From Neonectria sp. B-13 (taxonomy: Eukaryota > Ascomycota > Sordariomycetes > Hypocreales > Nectriaceae), in the NCBI GenBank assembly GCA_002682825.1, contig NOKP01000002.1, forward strand, positions 1,617,132-1,681,131: a stretch of 64,000 bases of DNA. Reading direction: 5' to 3'. The position numbers were made by a program, and so were the translations under genes. How positions within the stretch are numbered: the stretch's first letter is position 1; each line of letters begins with the position of its first letter. This document shows positions 10,232 to 21,400 of the stretch, in pieces. Below the pieces are notes generated by a model. The model searched no databases and was not told the DNA's origin. It was given only the letters and a program-made list of their open reading frames with translations.

Positions 10232-11651
10232 ATGTTCCGGTCTCTTGTCGTGCGATCTTCTTCCATTTTCAAGACCTCCAGACGAATCATCACCGCGCCT
10301 TACTCGACGACGACAACCGGCAACATGCCAACCTCAGCGACCCTTGGCGGGCCTCAGAAGAAGCACAAGGTGACCATCGTGGGATCCGGTAATTGGTACG
10401 GTGCCACCCTCTGTTGAGTGTGCCCTAGCATGTGCTAACACCCACGGCTCCAGGGGTTCGACTATTGCAAAAATCCTTGCCGAGAACACCCGCGCAAATG
10501 CTGGCCTGTTCGAGGAGGAGGTCCAGATGTGGGTCTATGAGGAAGACGTTACGATTCCCAAGGACTCCAAGTACTACGACGAGGCCATCGGCGACAAGCC
10601 TCAGAAGCTCACCGAGGTCATTAACAAGCACCACGAGAACATCAAGTACCTGCCAGGCATTGCCCTGCCTACAAACATCGTCGCCAATCCTGACATCCGC
10701 GACGCCGTCCGAGACTCCACCATCCTCATCTTCAACCTGCCCCACCAGTTTATCGGAAATGTCTGCAAGCAGATCAACGGCCATATCCTGCCCTTTGCTC
10801 GCGGCATCAGCTGCATCAAGGGTGTTAACGTCACTGACGACGGCGTGAGCCTCTTCAGTGAGTGGATTGGCGACGGCCTGGGCATCTACTGCGGTGCCCT
10901 CAGCGGTGCCAACCTCGCCCGTGAGATTGCCGCCGAGAAGTGGTCTGAAACGACCATTGCGTACGACCCGCCGGCGATGGATAATAGTAGAGCTGCGACG
11001 CCTCGGACGGGCAGCCCTAACAATGCCGCTGCGGAGATCCCTGAGATTGAGCTCCCGCACAAGGACGCTCGCGGCCGCACCTCGTCGACCAAGCTGACGG
11101 CGATGCCCGGTGATTACCCTCCTTTGGACCAGGATTGCTTCCGTACCCTCTTCCATCGCCCTTATTTCCACGTCCAGCTGGTCTCCGATGTTGCGGGTGT
11201 GTCTCTGAGCGGTGCCCTCAAGAACGTGGTCGCCCTGGCCGCTGGTTTCGTCGACGGCCGTGGTTGGGGTGACAATGCCAAGGCTGCCATCATGCGCATC
11301 GGTCTCATGGAGATGGTCAAGTTTGGCAAGGAGTTCTTTGGGGAGACTGTGCAGACTGCTACCTTCACCGAGTCATCTGCCGGTGTCGCCGATCTGATCA
11401 CATCCTGCTCCGGAGGTCGTAACTTCCGGTGCGCCAAGATTGCTGTGGAAAAGGGCCTCAGTGTCCAGGAGGTGGAAAAGCAAGAGCTGAATGGCCAGAA
11501 GATCCAAGGAACCACGACGGCGGAAGAAGTCAACAGTTTCCTGAAGGCGAGGGGCCTTGAGTCAGAATACCCGCTGTTTACTGCAGTCAACGACATCCTC
11601 CTGGGCAAGCGGCAGGTGGATGATATCCCCAACCTTATGCAGGACTCGTAG
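10232..11651 (+). CDS. GPD1: NAD-dependent glycerol-3-phosphate dehydrogenase
   Basis: Reduces dihydroxyacetone phosphate to glycerol-3-phosphate with NADH, for glycerol osmolyte, phospholipid precursors and redox balance. Exon 1 is 10232-10395, the intron 10396-10453 (58 nt, GCTAAC branch) and exon 2 10454-11651, giving 453 aa. The intron splits the nucleotide-binding loop: VTIVGSGNW joins GSTIAK, the GxGxxG site. Family motifs include LPHQFIGN, the catalytic-lysine segment [24 protein letters not shown] and [15 protein letters not shown] Ser/Pro/Ala-rich insertion (about 50 residues, after [10 protein letters not shown]) sits between the two domains. The first ATG adds a 31-residue Arg/Ser/Thr-rich leader that looks mitochondrial. 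A second ATG at 10325 in CAACATGCC context would give a 422-aa cytosolic form. Confidence 0.95.
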
Positions 11652-11973
11652 GCGGCATTGGTTGCAATTGATCAAGAAAGGGAAATGAAAGCGGGGGTGA
11701 GCGCTGGGAATTATATCGTCAATATCAGAGCGGCGTTGGGGATGGCTCAAAGGCACGCGATACGGAGTGAGGAGCGATTTGGAGTAGAATTGATTGTTCT
11801 CTGCGTACGATCGCACATGTCATACATTCAATGCGTCGTCTCTCAATGAGTAAAAGGCTACTATAGTCCAAAGCCTAATTACAGTCACTGCAAACTTGTG
11901 TAGTCTATTCTCAGAACAAAGGATAACGTCACGATGCTATAGTTGACGGCAATCAAGTCGAGGACCCTCGAGC
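11652..11973. other. convergent 3' intergenic spacer
   Basis: A 322-nt spacer between the stop codons of GPD1 (+) and the Zn2Cys6 regulator (-). It should hold both 3' UTRs. No gene is seen. Confidence 0.7.
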
Positions 11974-14299
11974 TTACACCGGCCCAACCCCCCACCATTC
12001 CATCGAGTCGTTTGCATTAGCAAACAAGTCCTCGAAACTATTGAACAAATCCACGGTAAGTGCCCAATCCATAAACTCGGTGAGCCCATCTCCCTCCAAC
12101 GGTTCGACCCCTTCAGGGTCGTCCATCACTTCAGTGTCCGATCCATCCTGTCCAGCATCCACCCCAGTTCCAACACCAGCACCAGCTGTAATTCCGCTCC
12201 TCAAGCGACTAACCAGCAGGTCTGCCTTCTCAGTCAAATCCCTCGTTACGCTGGTCGCACTCTCAGCCACCGCAAAGTTGCTCCCGTAGACCTCAAACAC
12301 CTCGATGGCCTTCTCAATCGCCTGGCGCGCCGTGGCCGTCACGGGGTTGATCGGGTACGCCAGTACGAAACCCACCAGGTTGATCGTCGCGTTCCACTGC
12401 CACAGGAAGAACTCCTGCCAGCCATTCATCAGGTCCGTCTCCTTCAGCACCTGGTGCATGATGTGCGTATGCGCGATGGCGTGGTTCGCGCATGCGGCGG
12501 CGTGGCGCTCTACTGTCGGTGCGTATGTGCGCGACGACGGCGTGAAGTTGATGAACGGCCGGTACAGATTGGTGTACATGGTGTGGTAGATGAGCTCTAA
12601 GCAGATGCGGTTGCGCTGCAGCCATAGAGGCGCAGAAGCTTCGAAGACGACGGCAGAGCGGTCAACGGAGAAGGGCGAGCCGTCGTCACGCCGCTTCAGC
12701 TTCAAGCCCGTGGGGACTTGCTGCACCCAGGCTTCAAGAGAGGGTGTTTGCGTGGCCAGGAACTGCGCGCAAGCCTCGAGACCTGGCGTGTCCTTGTAGA
12801 ACGAGCCCTGTCCTCGTTGTCCGAGGATGTCGGAGCACTTGTCGTACAAGTCGTGGTACAGGTCGACCGTGGCCGCAATGAAGCTCTGCGTTTGGCACGA
12901 GTAGGTGAGCCAAGTCACCTCCTTGCCATACGACCCCAGACTCGAGTCACAGAGCGAAGCCGCTTCGACGTCATCCGACGGCATGGAGACGGTGACCTGG
13001 GACTTATGTACCGAGAACGGCCGACCCAGTTTCATGCAAGTCTTGGCTTCGATGGTGTAGGCCACCCACCAGATTCGCTTGCGCAGCTCCCGCTCCCTGC
13101 GCGGCATCGTTTCCGGGGGCTCGAGATGGAGTCCCAGCATCTGCGCTGTGCGGATCGCCACTGCCAGGGTCGTGTGTGCCATGTTCTGGAACGACGCGCA
13201 GCAGAGGTAGACAACGGAGAAGAGGTGGCATTGCAGTGTCGCGAGCGAAGGACTCTCCAGCTCGGCGGCGATGAGGTTTTGGCTCCGCCGGTAGTACCAC
13301 CGTCCAGCTATGCTCGCATCGTCGTACTGGCCGCTTCTTGTAGCAGTTCTGGAAGCGTCTCGCAGGAGAAACGCCCATCCGTACTGCATGGAGATGGCGA
13401 GGATGATGTCCACCAGGGCAGAGGGTTTCCGATGTTGCCTTGAACTCTGCCACAGAGAATCGTAAAGCTTCCTGAATTCGCCCTCGTCAATGATCGGTGT
13501 GTTGACGTGGTGCGACTCCCAGAACAGACTGAGGAAGTACTCCTCCTGGGTGCGCGACATGGACGGTCGGCCTTCGGTACGAGGATTCGTGTTGGTTTCC
13601 GCACCGTCCGGACTAGTAGGGCTGACCAATGTCTTGTTAACTCCCCTTGGTTGCATGGACTGCTCGTGGAAAGATCGCTGGAGAGTCTGGCTCAAGAAGG
13701 ACCCGATCCTGCCGATGAAGTAGAAGGCCGAGGACGGTCCGTAGTAAGATGTCTGCTCTGAGCGTGCGGTTGCGGTGTATATGCCTTCCCATTGTGTCTT
13801 TGATTTCGAAGTAGCGGGATCACAACTGACACCGGATGGACTGGCGATCACTTGTTGGTCGCCCTTTGTTGACGGGGTTGATATTGCCGGCGTGGGAAGA
13901 GTTGGGTCTTCAAGGACCGGCTCGGGGTCACGACGGCGATTTGCTTCTTCAAGCTCAGCTTCAAGTTCTTCTAATCGAAGTCTAAGCCTCTCAATCTCTC
14001 TGAACCGAACACATCAGTACACAAAACCCCATCCTAGGGATCAATCAACCTCACCTCAATGCCTGAGGCAGGGTGCGAGCTTCGTCATTATGCTTGCCCC
14101 TGCTATTGCACTCCATTCCCTTCTGTCTGCAGGGTCGACACGGCCGCCCATTATCGCATTTCACGCGGCGCAGTCGACAGTGCTCGCAGGCTCTGGAAAC
14201 TTGTTTCCGGGGCGGCTTCCGGATGGTGAGCGGAGACGGCGTCTCAACGGCATAGCTCCGGCGCTCTTCCGGTGTTCCTCGGGCCAGCAAAGGAAGCAT
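11974..14299 (-). CDS. Zn2Cys6 fungal-specific transcription factor
   Basis: A 756-aa binuclear-cluster regulator. Exon 1 is 14055-14299, the intron 14000-14054 (55 nt, GTGAGG...TTCAG) and exon 2 11974-13999. The zinc cluster is complete: Cys38, 41, 48, 54, 57 and 64 with C-X2-C-X6-C-X5-C-X2-C-X6-C spacing, preceded by a basic TIRKPPRKQ segment. A short coiled coil (EIERLRLRLEELEAELEEANRRR) follows directly, as expected for a dimeric DNA binder. The middle homology region begins near EEYFLSLFWESHHVNTP and includes RKRIWWVAYTIEAKTCMKLGRP. The C-terminus is acidic (EVMDDPEGVEPLEGDG), a possible activation domain. It is divergent from an MFS exporter with 412 nt between start codons, so regulation of that exporter is the simplest guess. 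Confidence 0.9.
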
Positions 14300-14435
14300 A
14301 GCGAAGATAACGTGGCATTACAAATTTGAAGTGGACGTTACTGATAGGAAACGTCAATGAGAGAGTCGGTGGCTTACATGACATGTCGTGACGGAGATTG
14401 CGGAATTATCATCGACTCCGGCCCAGGACCCAGAA

Positions 14436-14447
14436 AACACCGGTGTT
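14436..14447. promoter_or_regulatory. 12-bp perfect palindrome AACACCGGTGTT in the regulator/exporter promoter
   Basis: A perfect inverted repeat that contains ACACC facing GGTGT with an inner CCGG. It lies in the divergent promoter between the Zn2Cys6 regulator and the MFS exporter. Binuclear-cluster proteins bind paired CGG or related triplets, so this is a candidate operator. Binding is inferred. Confidence 0.45.
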
Positions 14448-14678
14448 CCGGAAACTCTGATTGGCTCGAGGCTCAACTTCTCCGGCTCACCGAATGTCTA
14501 GTAGAGCTGGAGTTCTGGAGTTTTGGAGTTGGACTCCTTTTGGAAAGGAAATAGTGACATTCGACAAAAAGAGAATCAAATTAGGGAGAGACAAAGCAGA
14601 TAAATATCACCATGGCTCTCGACCTAAGATGTTCAATCTGTAACAATTCCTCGCACTCACACCCGATTCTCACCTTAT

Positions 14679-14706
14679 TATATAAAAGCAATTGGTGTAA
14701 GACACC
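14679..14706 (+). promoter_or_regulatory. TATA box and GGTGT-AAG-ACACC palindrome just upstream of the MFS exporter
   Basis: TATATAAAA at 14679-14687 is followed by the inverted repeat GGTGT-AAG-ACACC at 14694-14706, five nt before the ATG at 14712. The half-sites match those of the palindrome at 14436, in the opposite arrangement. If this TATA box is used, the leader would be extremely short and the palindrome would overlap the transcription start. Confidence 0.45.
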
Positions 14707-14711
14707 ACAGT

Positions 14712-16494
14712 ATGAGTTCCGTAACGTTGCCTCAAGACGCTGGCAGAAGCCAGAGAGACGTCGAGAAGCAAAATGACATCCTTTCTGGCGCCAACACGCT
14801 TCTAGAGCAATCCTCCGACGAAGACATCACAACAGCCCCCAATCCCGACAAGCAGCCACCGCCTCAAAGGAAAATCACCGGCGTGCGCTGGTTTCTCGTC
14901 TGCGTGGCCATCTTCTCGGCGAACTTCCTCTACGGGCTGGACACCACCATCGCAGCCGACATTCAGGCCGCAGTATCTGAGAGCTTCGACAACGTCTCGC
15001 AGCTAGGATGGCTAGGCGTGGGCTTCGGCCTCGGCGCCACCGTCGCCATCCTGCCGCTGGGCAAGGCGTACGGCATCTTCGACACCAAGTGGCTTTACAT
15101 TGCTTCGCTGGTCATGTTCTCGGCTGCCAGTGCACTGTGTGGAGCTGCGCCGTCGATGAATGCCATGATTGTCGGGCGTGTTTGGGCTGGGGCTGGTGGT
15201 GCGGGAATGTATCTTGGGTAAGACTGCGTGTGCTGCCCTCGGGAATCAAAATACTAACTGGGTCGTGGTTAGAACACTCAATTTGGTTACAATGACAACT
15301 AGCCCGCGTGAAGCTGCCTTTTACATTGCCTTTGAAGGGTTCGTGTACGGCGGCGGATGCATCCTGGGTCCAGTTGTGGGAGGCCTTCTCTCAGACAGCG
15401 CTGCGACGTGGCGATGGGTACGTCTTGTTTCTCTCTCAAACAAAGAAATACGCTCTAACATCATTCAGGCATTCTACCTGAATCTGGTCCTCTTTGCAGT
15501 TACGAGCCCCATCTACCTGTTTGCTCTACCTTCCCTCCCTCGACAGCCCAACACCTCGTTCATCGAAAAGGTGAAGAAGCTCGACTGGCTGGGCATCGTC
15601 CTGACAGCCGCCCTGTATTCGTGCTTCGTATGTGCGTTTACTTTCGGCGGGCCTGAATGGGCTTGGAACGACGCCCGGTTCATCGTTCTAGTCATCCTCT
15701 TCATCCTCTTCCTGGCCGCCTTCGTCGTCACTCAACACTATGCCGTCTTCACTACCAAGACCGACCGCCTCTTTCCGTGTGAATTTGTAGGCGATCTGCA
15801 GCTTTCTATTATCTACATTGCAATGGCATGTGGCGGCGCTGGGCTCTTCGTCGCGGTTTACTACATCCCGCTCTACTTCCTCTTCGTCCACGGCGACACG
15901 GGTACCGAGGCAGCGGTTCGGTTGCTGCCATTCATCTGCTTCTATATCACCGCGATCCTAGGCTGCGGCTACGCGATGCCCCGGACTGGCTACCATATGG
16001 TGTGGTATCTGGTTTCCGGTATCCTGTTGACGGCAGGCGGCGCGGCCATGTACACCATCAAGGCCGACAGTCCGACGAGCTACACGTACGGCTTCTCGGC
16101 GCTGATCGGATTCGGCCTCACCGTTAGCCAAGCAGGGTACGCAGTGGCGGGCAGGTTGGTCGAGCCCGACCGCATGGCCGACGTGATCCAGTTCCTGAAC
16201 ATCTCGCAGGGCCAGAGCCAGATGCTCGGTCTCGCGATTGCAAGCGCCATCTTCCAGAGCAAGGCCTTTGACGGGATGAAGGAAGCGCTCGACGGTCAGG
16301 GCTTCTCTACTCAGGAGATCCGAGCGGCCATTGCGGGATCCCAGAGCAAGGTTCTGGAGAGCATCGGCCCAGAGTTGCGGGAGCGATGTCTCGATGTCTT
16401 GGTGGAGACTATCGCCGATATCTGGATCATGGTGATTGCGGCGGGCGCGCTGTTGACGATTTGCGCCTGTTTCCTATCCCGAAAGCGATTCTAA
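14712..16494 (+). CDS. MFS exporter of the DHA2 (14-helix) type
   Basis: A 558-aa membrane transporter, probably a proton-coupled exporter of a small molecule or drug. Exons are 14712-15217, 15273-15417 and 15469-16494. The introns are 55 nt (GTAAGA, ATACTAAC branch, TTAG) and 51 nt (GTACGT, CTAAC, TTCAG). The second is free of in-frame stops and could be mistaken for coding. After a polar N-terminus of about 57 residues come WFLVCVAIFSANFLYGLDTT (first helix), a motif-A-like LGKAYGIFDTKWLY and an antiporter-like GCILGPVVGGLLSD. The C-terminus is short and basic (SRKRF). Substrate cannot be read from sequence. The divergent Zn2Cys6 gene and shared palindromes suggest local control. Confidence 0.88.
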
Positions 16495-18477
16495 GCTAGA
16501 CGACGGATTTGGGTTACATGAAAGCCGAGGCTTGGTCAAAAGTAAATTATAAATTATAAAGCGGCCCGGATGTTTATTCTTCTCGTCCTTGTTATGGTTA
16601 GTTCATGGAGATGGCGTTTCGGCTCGCTGAGAAATACTACGAGGACCGAAATTGTTGCATCAACGCCAATCATTTCACCAAACTAGCCGGGATAAAGAAT
16701 CAACATAAACACAGAATTCTTCTTTTGTTTTTAACTCATAATAATATACTATAATAAGTAAAAACGTCATTAAACCCTCTACTTTGCTTTCAACATTGTC
16801 GTCAACGATAAGCTACAGGGTAGTCTCCTTGGCAATGCGAGAGGCATTGTGTTCCGCACAAAGTATCGCGCGGCATCAAGGCATGCACATTAGTTCTTAT
16901 TAGTAGGCTTAGTTGGATTCCTATCCTAGAGGGCCCTACGAAGAGAGATTTAGGCCATGTTTGCTCCTCAGATGGGTTGAGCTATCTCGCATTCTCCCTC
17001 ATCGAGAATCTGTCGGAGCCGACAATCACCCCCTGTCGTTTCAGTGGCTCGAGCGCTAATTCCAGCAGCTGCAGCTTTTAGGGCGCTGCAGCAGGGTTGG
17101 TAAGTGCGCAAGGAACTCCACCGCTGGGGAGTTCCACTACGGCGCCAAGGCTTGCTTCTTAGCGACGGCGGTAGTGAGGTGGGTATTTTTGGGGAACCTG
17201 ATGGCGTCGTGAATGACGTAATGACTCTGTAAGCATGTGAAAACAGGGAGAGCTTGTGTGGGGATGATTACAAGCATGATGAGGAGAGAATGACCAAGAC
17301 AGAACAGAAAATGTCTGAGGGGGCATTCAACTGCCGTCTCTCGGCCGAGACTGCCGCCTTTCTTCTCTGTTTCTTTTCGGAACATGGAAGAGATGGATGG
17401 AGGCTCTGTTGTCCCTGGCAGCGAAATGCATGGCTCGACTCGTGGCCGCCGCTCATGGCTAGACCAGCCAACCCGTCCGCACTCGGCCTTCCTTGCGGCT
17501 TCGAGCAGAGGCTAGATTAGCATGAAGCTTAGGGGCTTGGCCTAGTAGAACATGGCGGGGGTGGCTGCTTGCTTTGTTTGTGCCTTGACGGTCGGTGAGT
17601 AAAGTCAATTGCTGCGTGATTTCTCTGTGACGTGATGATATGATAGGAGGGGAGGGGAGGCATGGCATGGCATTCCGTGACCACCCCTGCCTTCGCAGAT
17701 AGCAGCGAGTGCAGGAAACCTGGCACATAGCCAACCTGCTTCTCTGCTTCGTACTACTAGTAGGTGCACTAAAGTAGCAAGGTAGGTAGTACTTGGACAA
17801 TGCCCTGGTCTAGGTAGCAACTTGAATGGAACAACCCAATGGCTCGATCGTGATGCCGCGCGTGTCCGTAGTATGGACAGTAGGTACTTACTTGGCCTGA
17901 GGTCGAGTACATAGTAGGTACTACTAGCTGACGGGAGGGCTGGAGGCTTGTTGCCGACTCGGTCAGTGCTCAGTGCTCTCAGCCTCTCACCGAATGTTTG
18001 CTCCCCAACACATCCTTTTGTCTTTGTCCTAATTCGTATTTGCCCTTCTCCCAAGTATCCAAGCCTCCAAGCCTCCCTCCAGCTTGCGGCCCCTCATCTC
18101 CTCCATCCGCCATCCGCCATCTGCCATCCTGGTCCTGTTCCCGTTCCCGTTCCATCCGAGTTCTTCTTTTTCTTCTTCCTCCTCCTCCTTCTCGTTCTTC
18201 TATATTTTTCTTCTTTTTCTATGGAGGAGAATAACACTGCGACAATGAAATCAAGCCATCGCCGATCCTAGCTATTATTCCTAAATCCCAGCTTCCTGGG
18301 AACGAACCTGGCAAACCCGCCCCCCACCATACTCCGAAACCGTTAGCACGCACACCCACCCGGACACTCTCCTCAGCGCGTTCTCCACAGCTCTGACAAG
18401 GGGACGACAAGCAGCTCCTCCACTACAACTTTGTTCGTTGCGCGGGGCACGCAGCTCCCGCTCTTCTCCTTCGCATC
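16495..18477. other. intergenic region with TAGGTA-type motifs and the GDB1 promoter
   Basis: About 2 kb without a supported gene. The left part is AT-rich around 16540-16560 and 16730-16760. From about 17757 to 17930 the motif AGTAGGTA or its complement recurs (GGTAGGTAGTAC, GTAGGTACTTAC, GTAGGTACTACTAG), a kind of element common in Sordariomycete upstream regions. A pyrimidine tract at about 18160-18222 forms the probable GDB1 leader. Confidence 0.6.
18160..18222 (+). promoter_or_regulatory. CT-rich leader tract upstream of GDB1
   Basis: About 60 nt that are almost wholly C and T (TTCTTCTTCCTCCTCCTCC and similar). Such tracts mark transcription start regions of well-expressed genes in filamentous ascomycetes. 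It lies about 260 nt before the chosen ATG. Confidence 0.5.
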
Positions 18478-21400
18478 ATGAGCCCGCCGCACACAATGAC
18501 CTCCAACGAAGTCTACCTGCTGCCGCTCAACGACAATGGCTCGCCGGACGTCCCGGGCGAGTACATTTACTTGGCCCCCAAAACAGACGATCCTGTGACG
18601 GTTCGCTTTGCCATTGAGGGCACCTCGTCCATTTGCAGCCATGGCAGCCTCTGGGTCAACATCCCCGAGCACGGCGACGAGTTCCGTCGTGACCACTTCC
18701 GCGAATACAAGTAAGATTATTTGTCTCTCCACTACATTGTTATCCTTCTTAATTGAGCGAGCCGTCTTTGCCTCATGCGAGAGTGACTGACACCTGCGGC
18801 GCCTACACAGGCTCACCCCAGACTTCAACCGCACCCTCGAAATCTCCATCCCCATCCACAAGGCAGGCGCATACGCCTTCTACACCACTTATGCCGAGCT
18901 GCCTAAGCTTGAGAGGGAACTGGGACCCAGCTCCTCGGAAAAGGTGACGCTCAAGAAGACGCCCGTCTACTACATCGATGTGGCGCCCAGGCTCAAGCTC
19001 GAGGGGCGACCGTTGCCTTTGCCTGCCCTATCGTTGTTTTCCGTCATCAGCAAGTTCATGGGCAAGTATCCTACCGATTGGGAGCGCCATCTCCGCGGCA
19101 TCAGCGACCGTGGCTACAACATGATCCACTTCACTCCCTTGCAAGTGCGCGGCGACTCCAACTCGCCTTACAGCCTGTACGACCAACTGGGCTGGGATCC
19201 CGTCTGCTTCCCTGCCGGCGAGAAGGATGTCCAGAAAATGGTCGACAGTCTCGAGCAGAATCACTCTCTGCTTAGCTTGACAGACATCGTGCTGAACCAC
19301 ACGGCAAACAACAGCAAGTGGTTGGAGGAGCACCCCGAAGCTGGCTACACCCTGACCACTGCCCCGTGGTTAGAGTCTGCCTACGAGCTTGATACCAAGC
19401 TGCTGGAGTTGGGTTTCAAGCTCAAGGAGCTCGGCCTCCCAACCGAGTTGAAATCTGCCGACGATCTACTCCTCATTATGGACGCCATCAAGACAGAAGT
19501 CATTGCCAAGATCCGGCTATGGGAATACTACGCTCTTGATGTAGAGCGAGACGCCGACGCAGCGGTTGTGGAGTGGTCCAAGGGAAACACACACGACTCG
19601 GAGGATTCCGCATTCCACGATAAGCTGGAGACGCTTAAGTCAGCGCCCTTGGAGGAGCGCATCACCTTTGTTCGAGAGTTTGCCTTGAGAGGAACAGATC
19701 GCATGGGCGAGCGCTACAGACGACGAGTTGATTCTGCAGCAGGAGCCAGCATTTTGACTGCGCTTCTGGGATCACCCGAGAGCAACAACAAAGCAACAGC
19801 GAACGCTAAGATGGTTGAGCTGTTGGACGTATTGAACGTGGAATTCTACAAGGAATACGATCTCGAGATTGCCGATATCCTCCAGCAGCTTTTCAACAGG
19901 ATCAAGTACGTCCGTCTTGACGACAACGGCCCGAAAGCCGGTCCCATTGACAAGGCCAACCCTTTGATTGAGAGTTACTTTACCCGACTACCGAAGAACG
20001 AGGCTACGGCCAAGCTCAAGCAAGGGGACACGGTTCTGGTCAACAACGGCTGGGTCTGGGGCGGAAATGCCCTTGTCGACAACGCGGGCCCTGAGTCAAA
20101 CGTCTATCTTCGCCGAGAAGTCATCGTCTGGGGGGATTGCGTCAAATTGAGGTATGGGTCAGGACCTGAGGACAGTCCATGGTTGTGGGACCACATGACC
20201 AAGTATGCTCGCATGCTGGCCAAGTATTTCGCTGGTCTACGAATCGACAACTGCCATTCAACGCCGCTTCACGTTGCCGAGTATATCCTGGACGAGGCAC
20301 GTCGCGTGCGACCTGACCTGTATGTTGTTGCAGAACTGTTTACTGGTTCAGAAGAAATGGATTACGTCTTTGTGAAACGTCTCGGCCTGAGTGCTCTCAT
20401 CCGCGAGGCCATGCAGGCATGGAGCACGGGTGAGCTCAGCAGACTGGTTCACAAGCATGGCGGCCGGCCCATTGGCAGCTTTGAGGTCGATGAAGTCTCA
20501 AAATCTGATGTTCGCTCGCCGACTAGCAGTCCAAAGAAGGCGAAAAATGGGGTTTTGAATGGACGTGGGGACTGTTCGAGGGAGATTATCCGGAGGATCA
20601 AGCCAAGTCCTGTTCAGGCACTGTTCATGGACTGTACACACGACAATGAGACCCCGGCACAGAAGCGCGACGCTCGGGACACCTTGCCCAACGCTGCCCT
20701 GGTCAGCATGTGCTCTAGTGCCACTGGAAGTGTCATGGGCTACGACGAGATCTATCCCAAGCTTGTGGATCTAGTCAACGAGACAAGACTCTACACATCT
20801 GCTTCATCGGGCCCGAAATCCATCAAGATAGGAGGCGGTGAGAACGGTATTGGTGGCATCAAAAAGCTGCTGAACCAGATCCACACGCTGATGGGTAAGG
20901 ACGGTTACGACGAAACGCACATCCACCACGAGGACCAATACATCACCGTTCACCGAGTGCACCCTGAGTCCCGAAAAGGATACTTTCTCATCGCCCACAC
21001 AGCGTTCCCCGGCTACGGAAACGGGAATGGCGCCTTTAACGCCGTTCATCTCACCGGCACCAAGGCTCAACACCTCGGCAGCTGGATGCTTGAGGTTGAT
21101 ACTAGCGAGGAAATGAAGGAGCAAGTTCTTGGTGACAAAAAGTATCTGCGTGGCCTTCCTAGTCGAGTGGTGGACCTACCCGGCATCAGGATGGAAGTCA
21201 AGGGCGACGACACCATCATCACTGTTCGCGACAAGTTCCCTCCAGGAAGTATCGCACTTTTCGAAACTTGGATTCCTGCAGCAGAGCACTCTTCTGGTTT
21301 GGATAACTATGTTACATCGGGAGCAAAGGCTGCATGGAAGGATCTCAACCTAATTGACCTGAACTTCCTACTGTACCGTTGCGACGCAGAGGAGTTGGCG

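Noticed and set aside
10425..11171. 248-codon ORF antisense to GPD1
   Set aside because: Shadow of a conserved enzyme gene, no motif.
12718..13443. 241-codon ORF antisense to the Zn2Cys6 regulator
   Set aside because: It lies inside the middle homology region of a clearly coding gene and has no domain.
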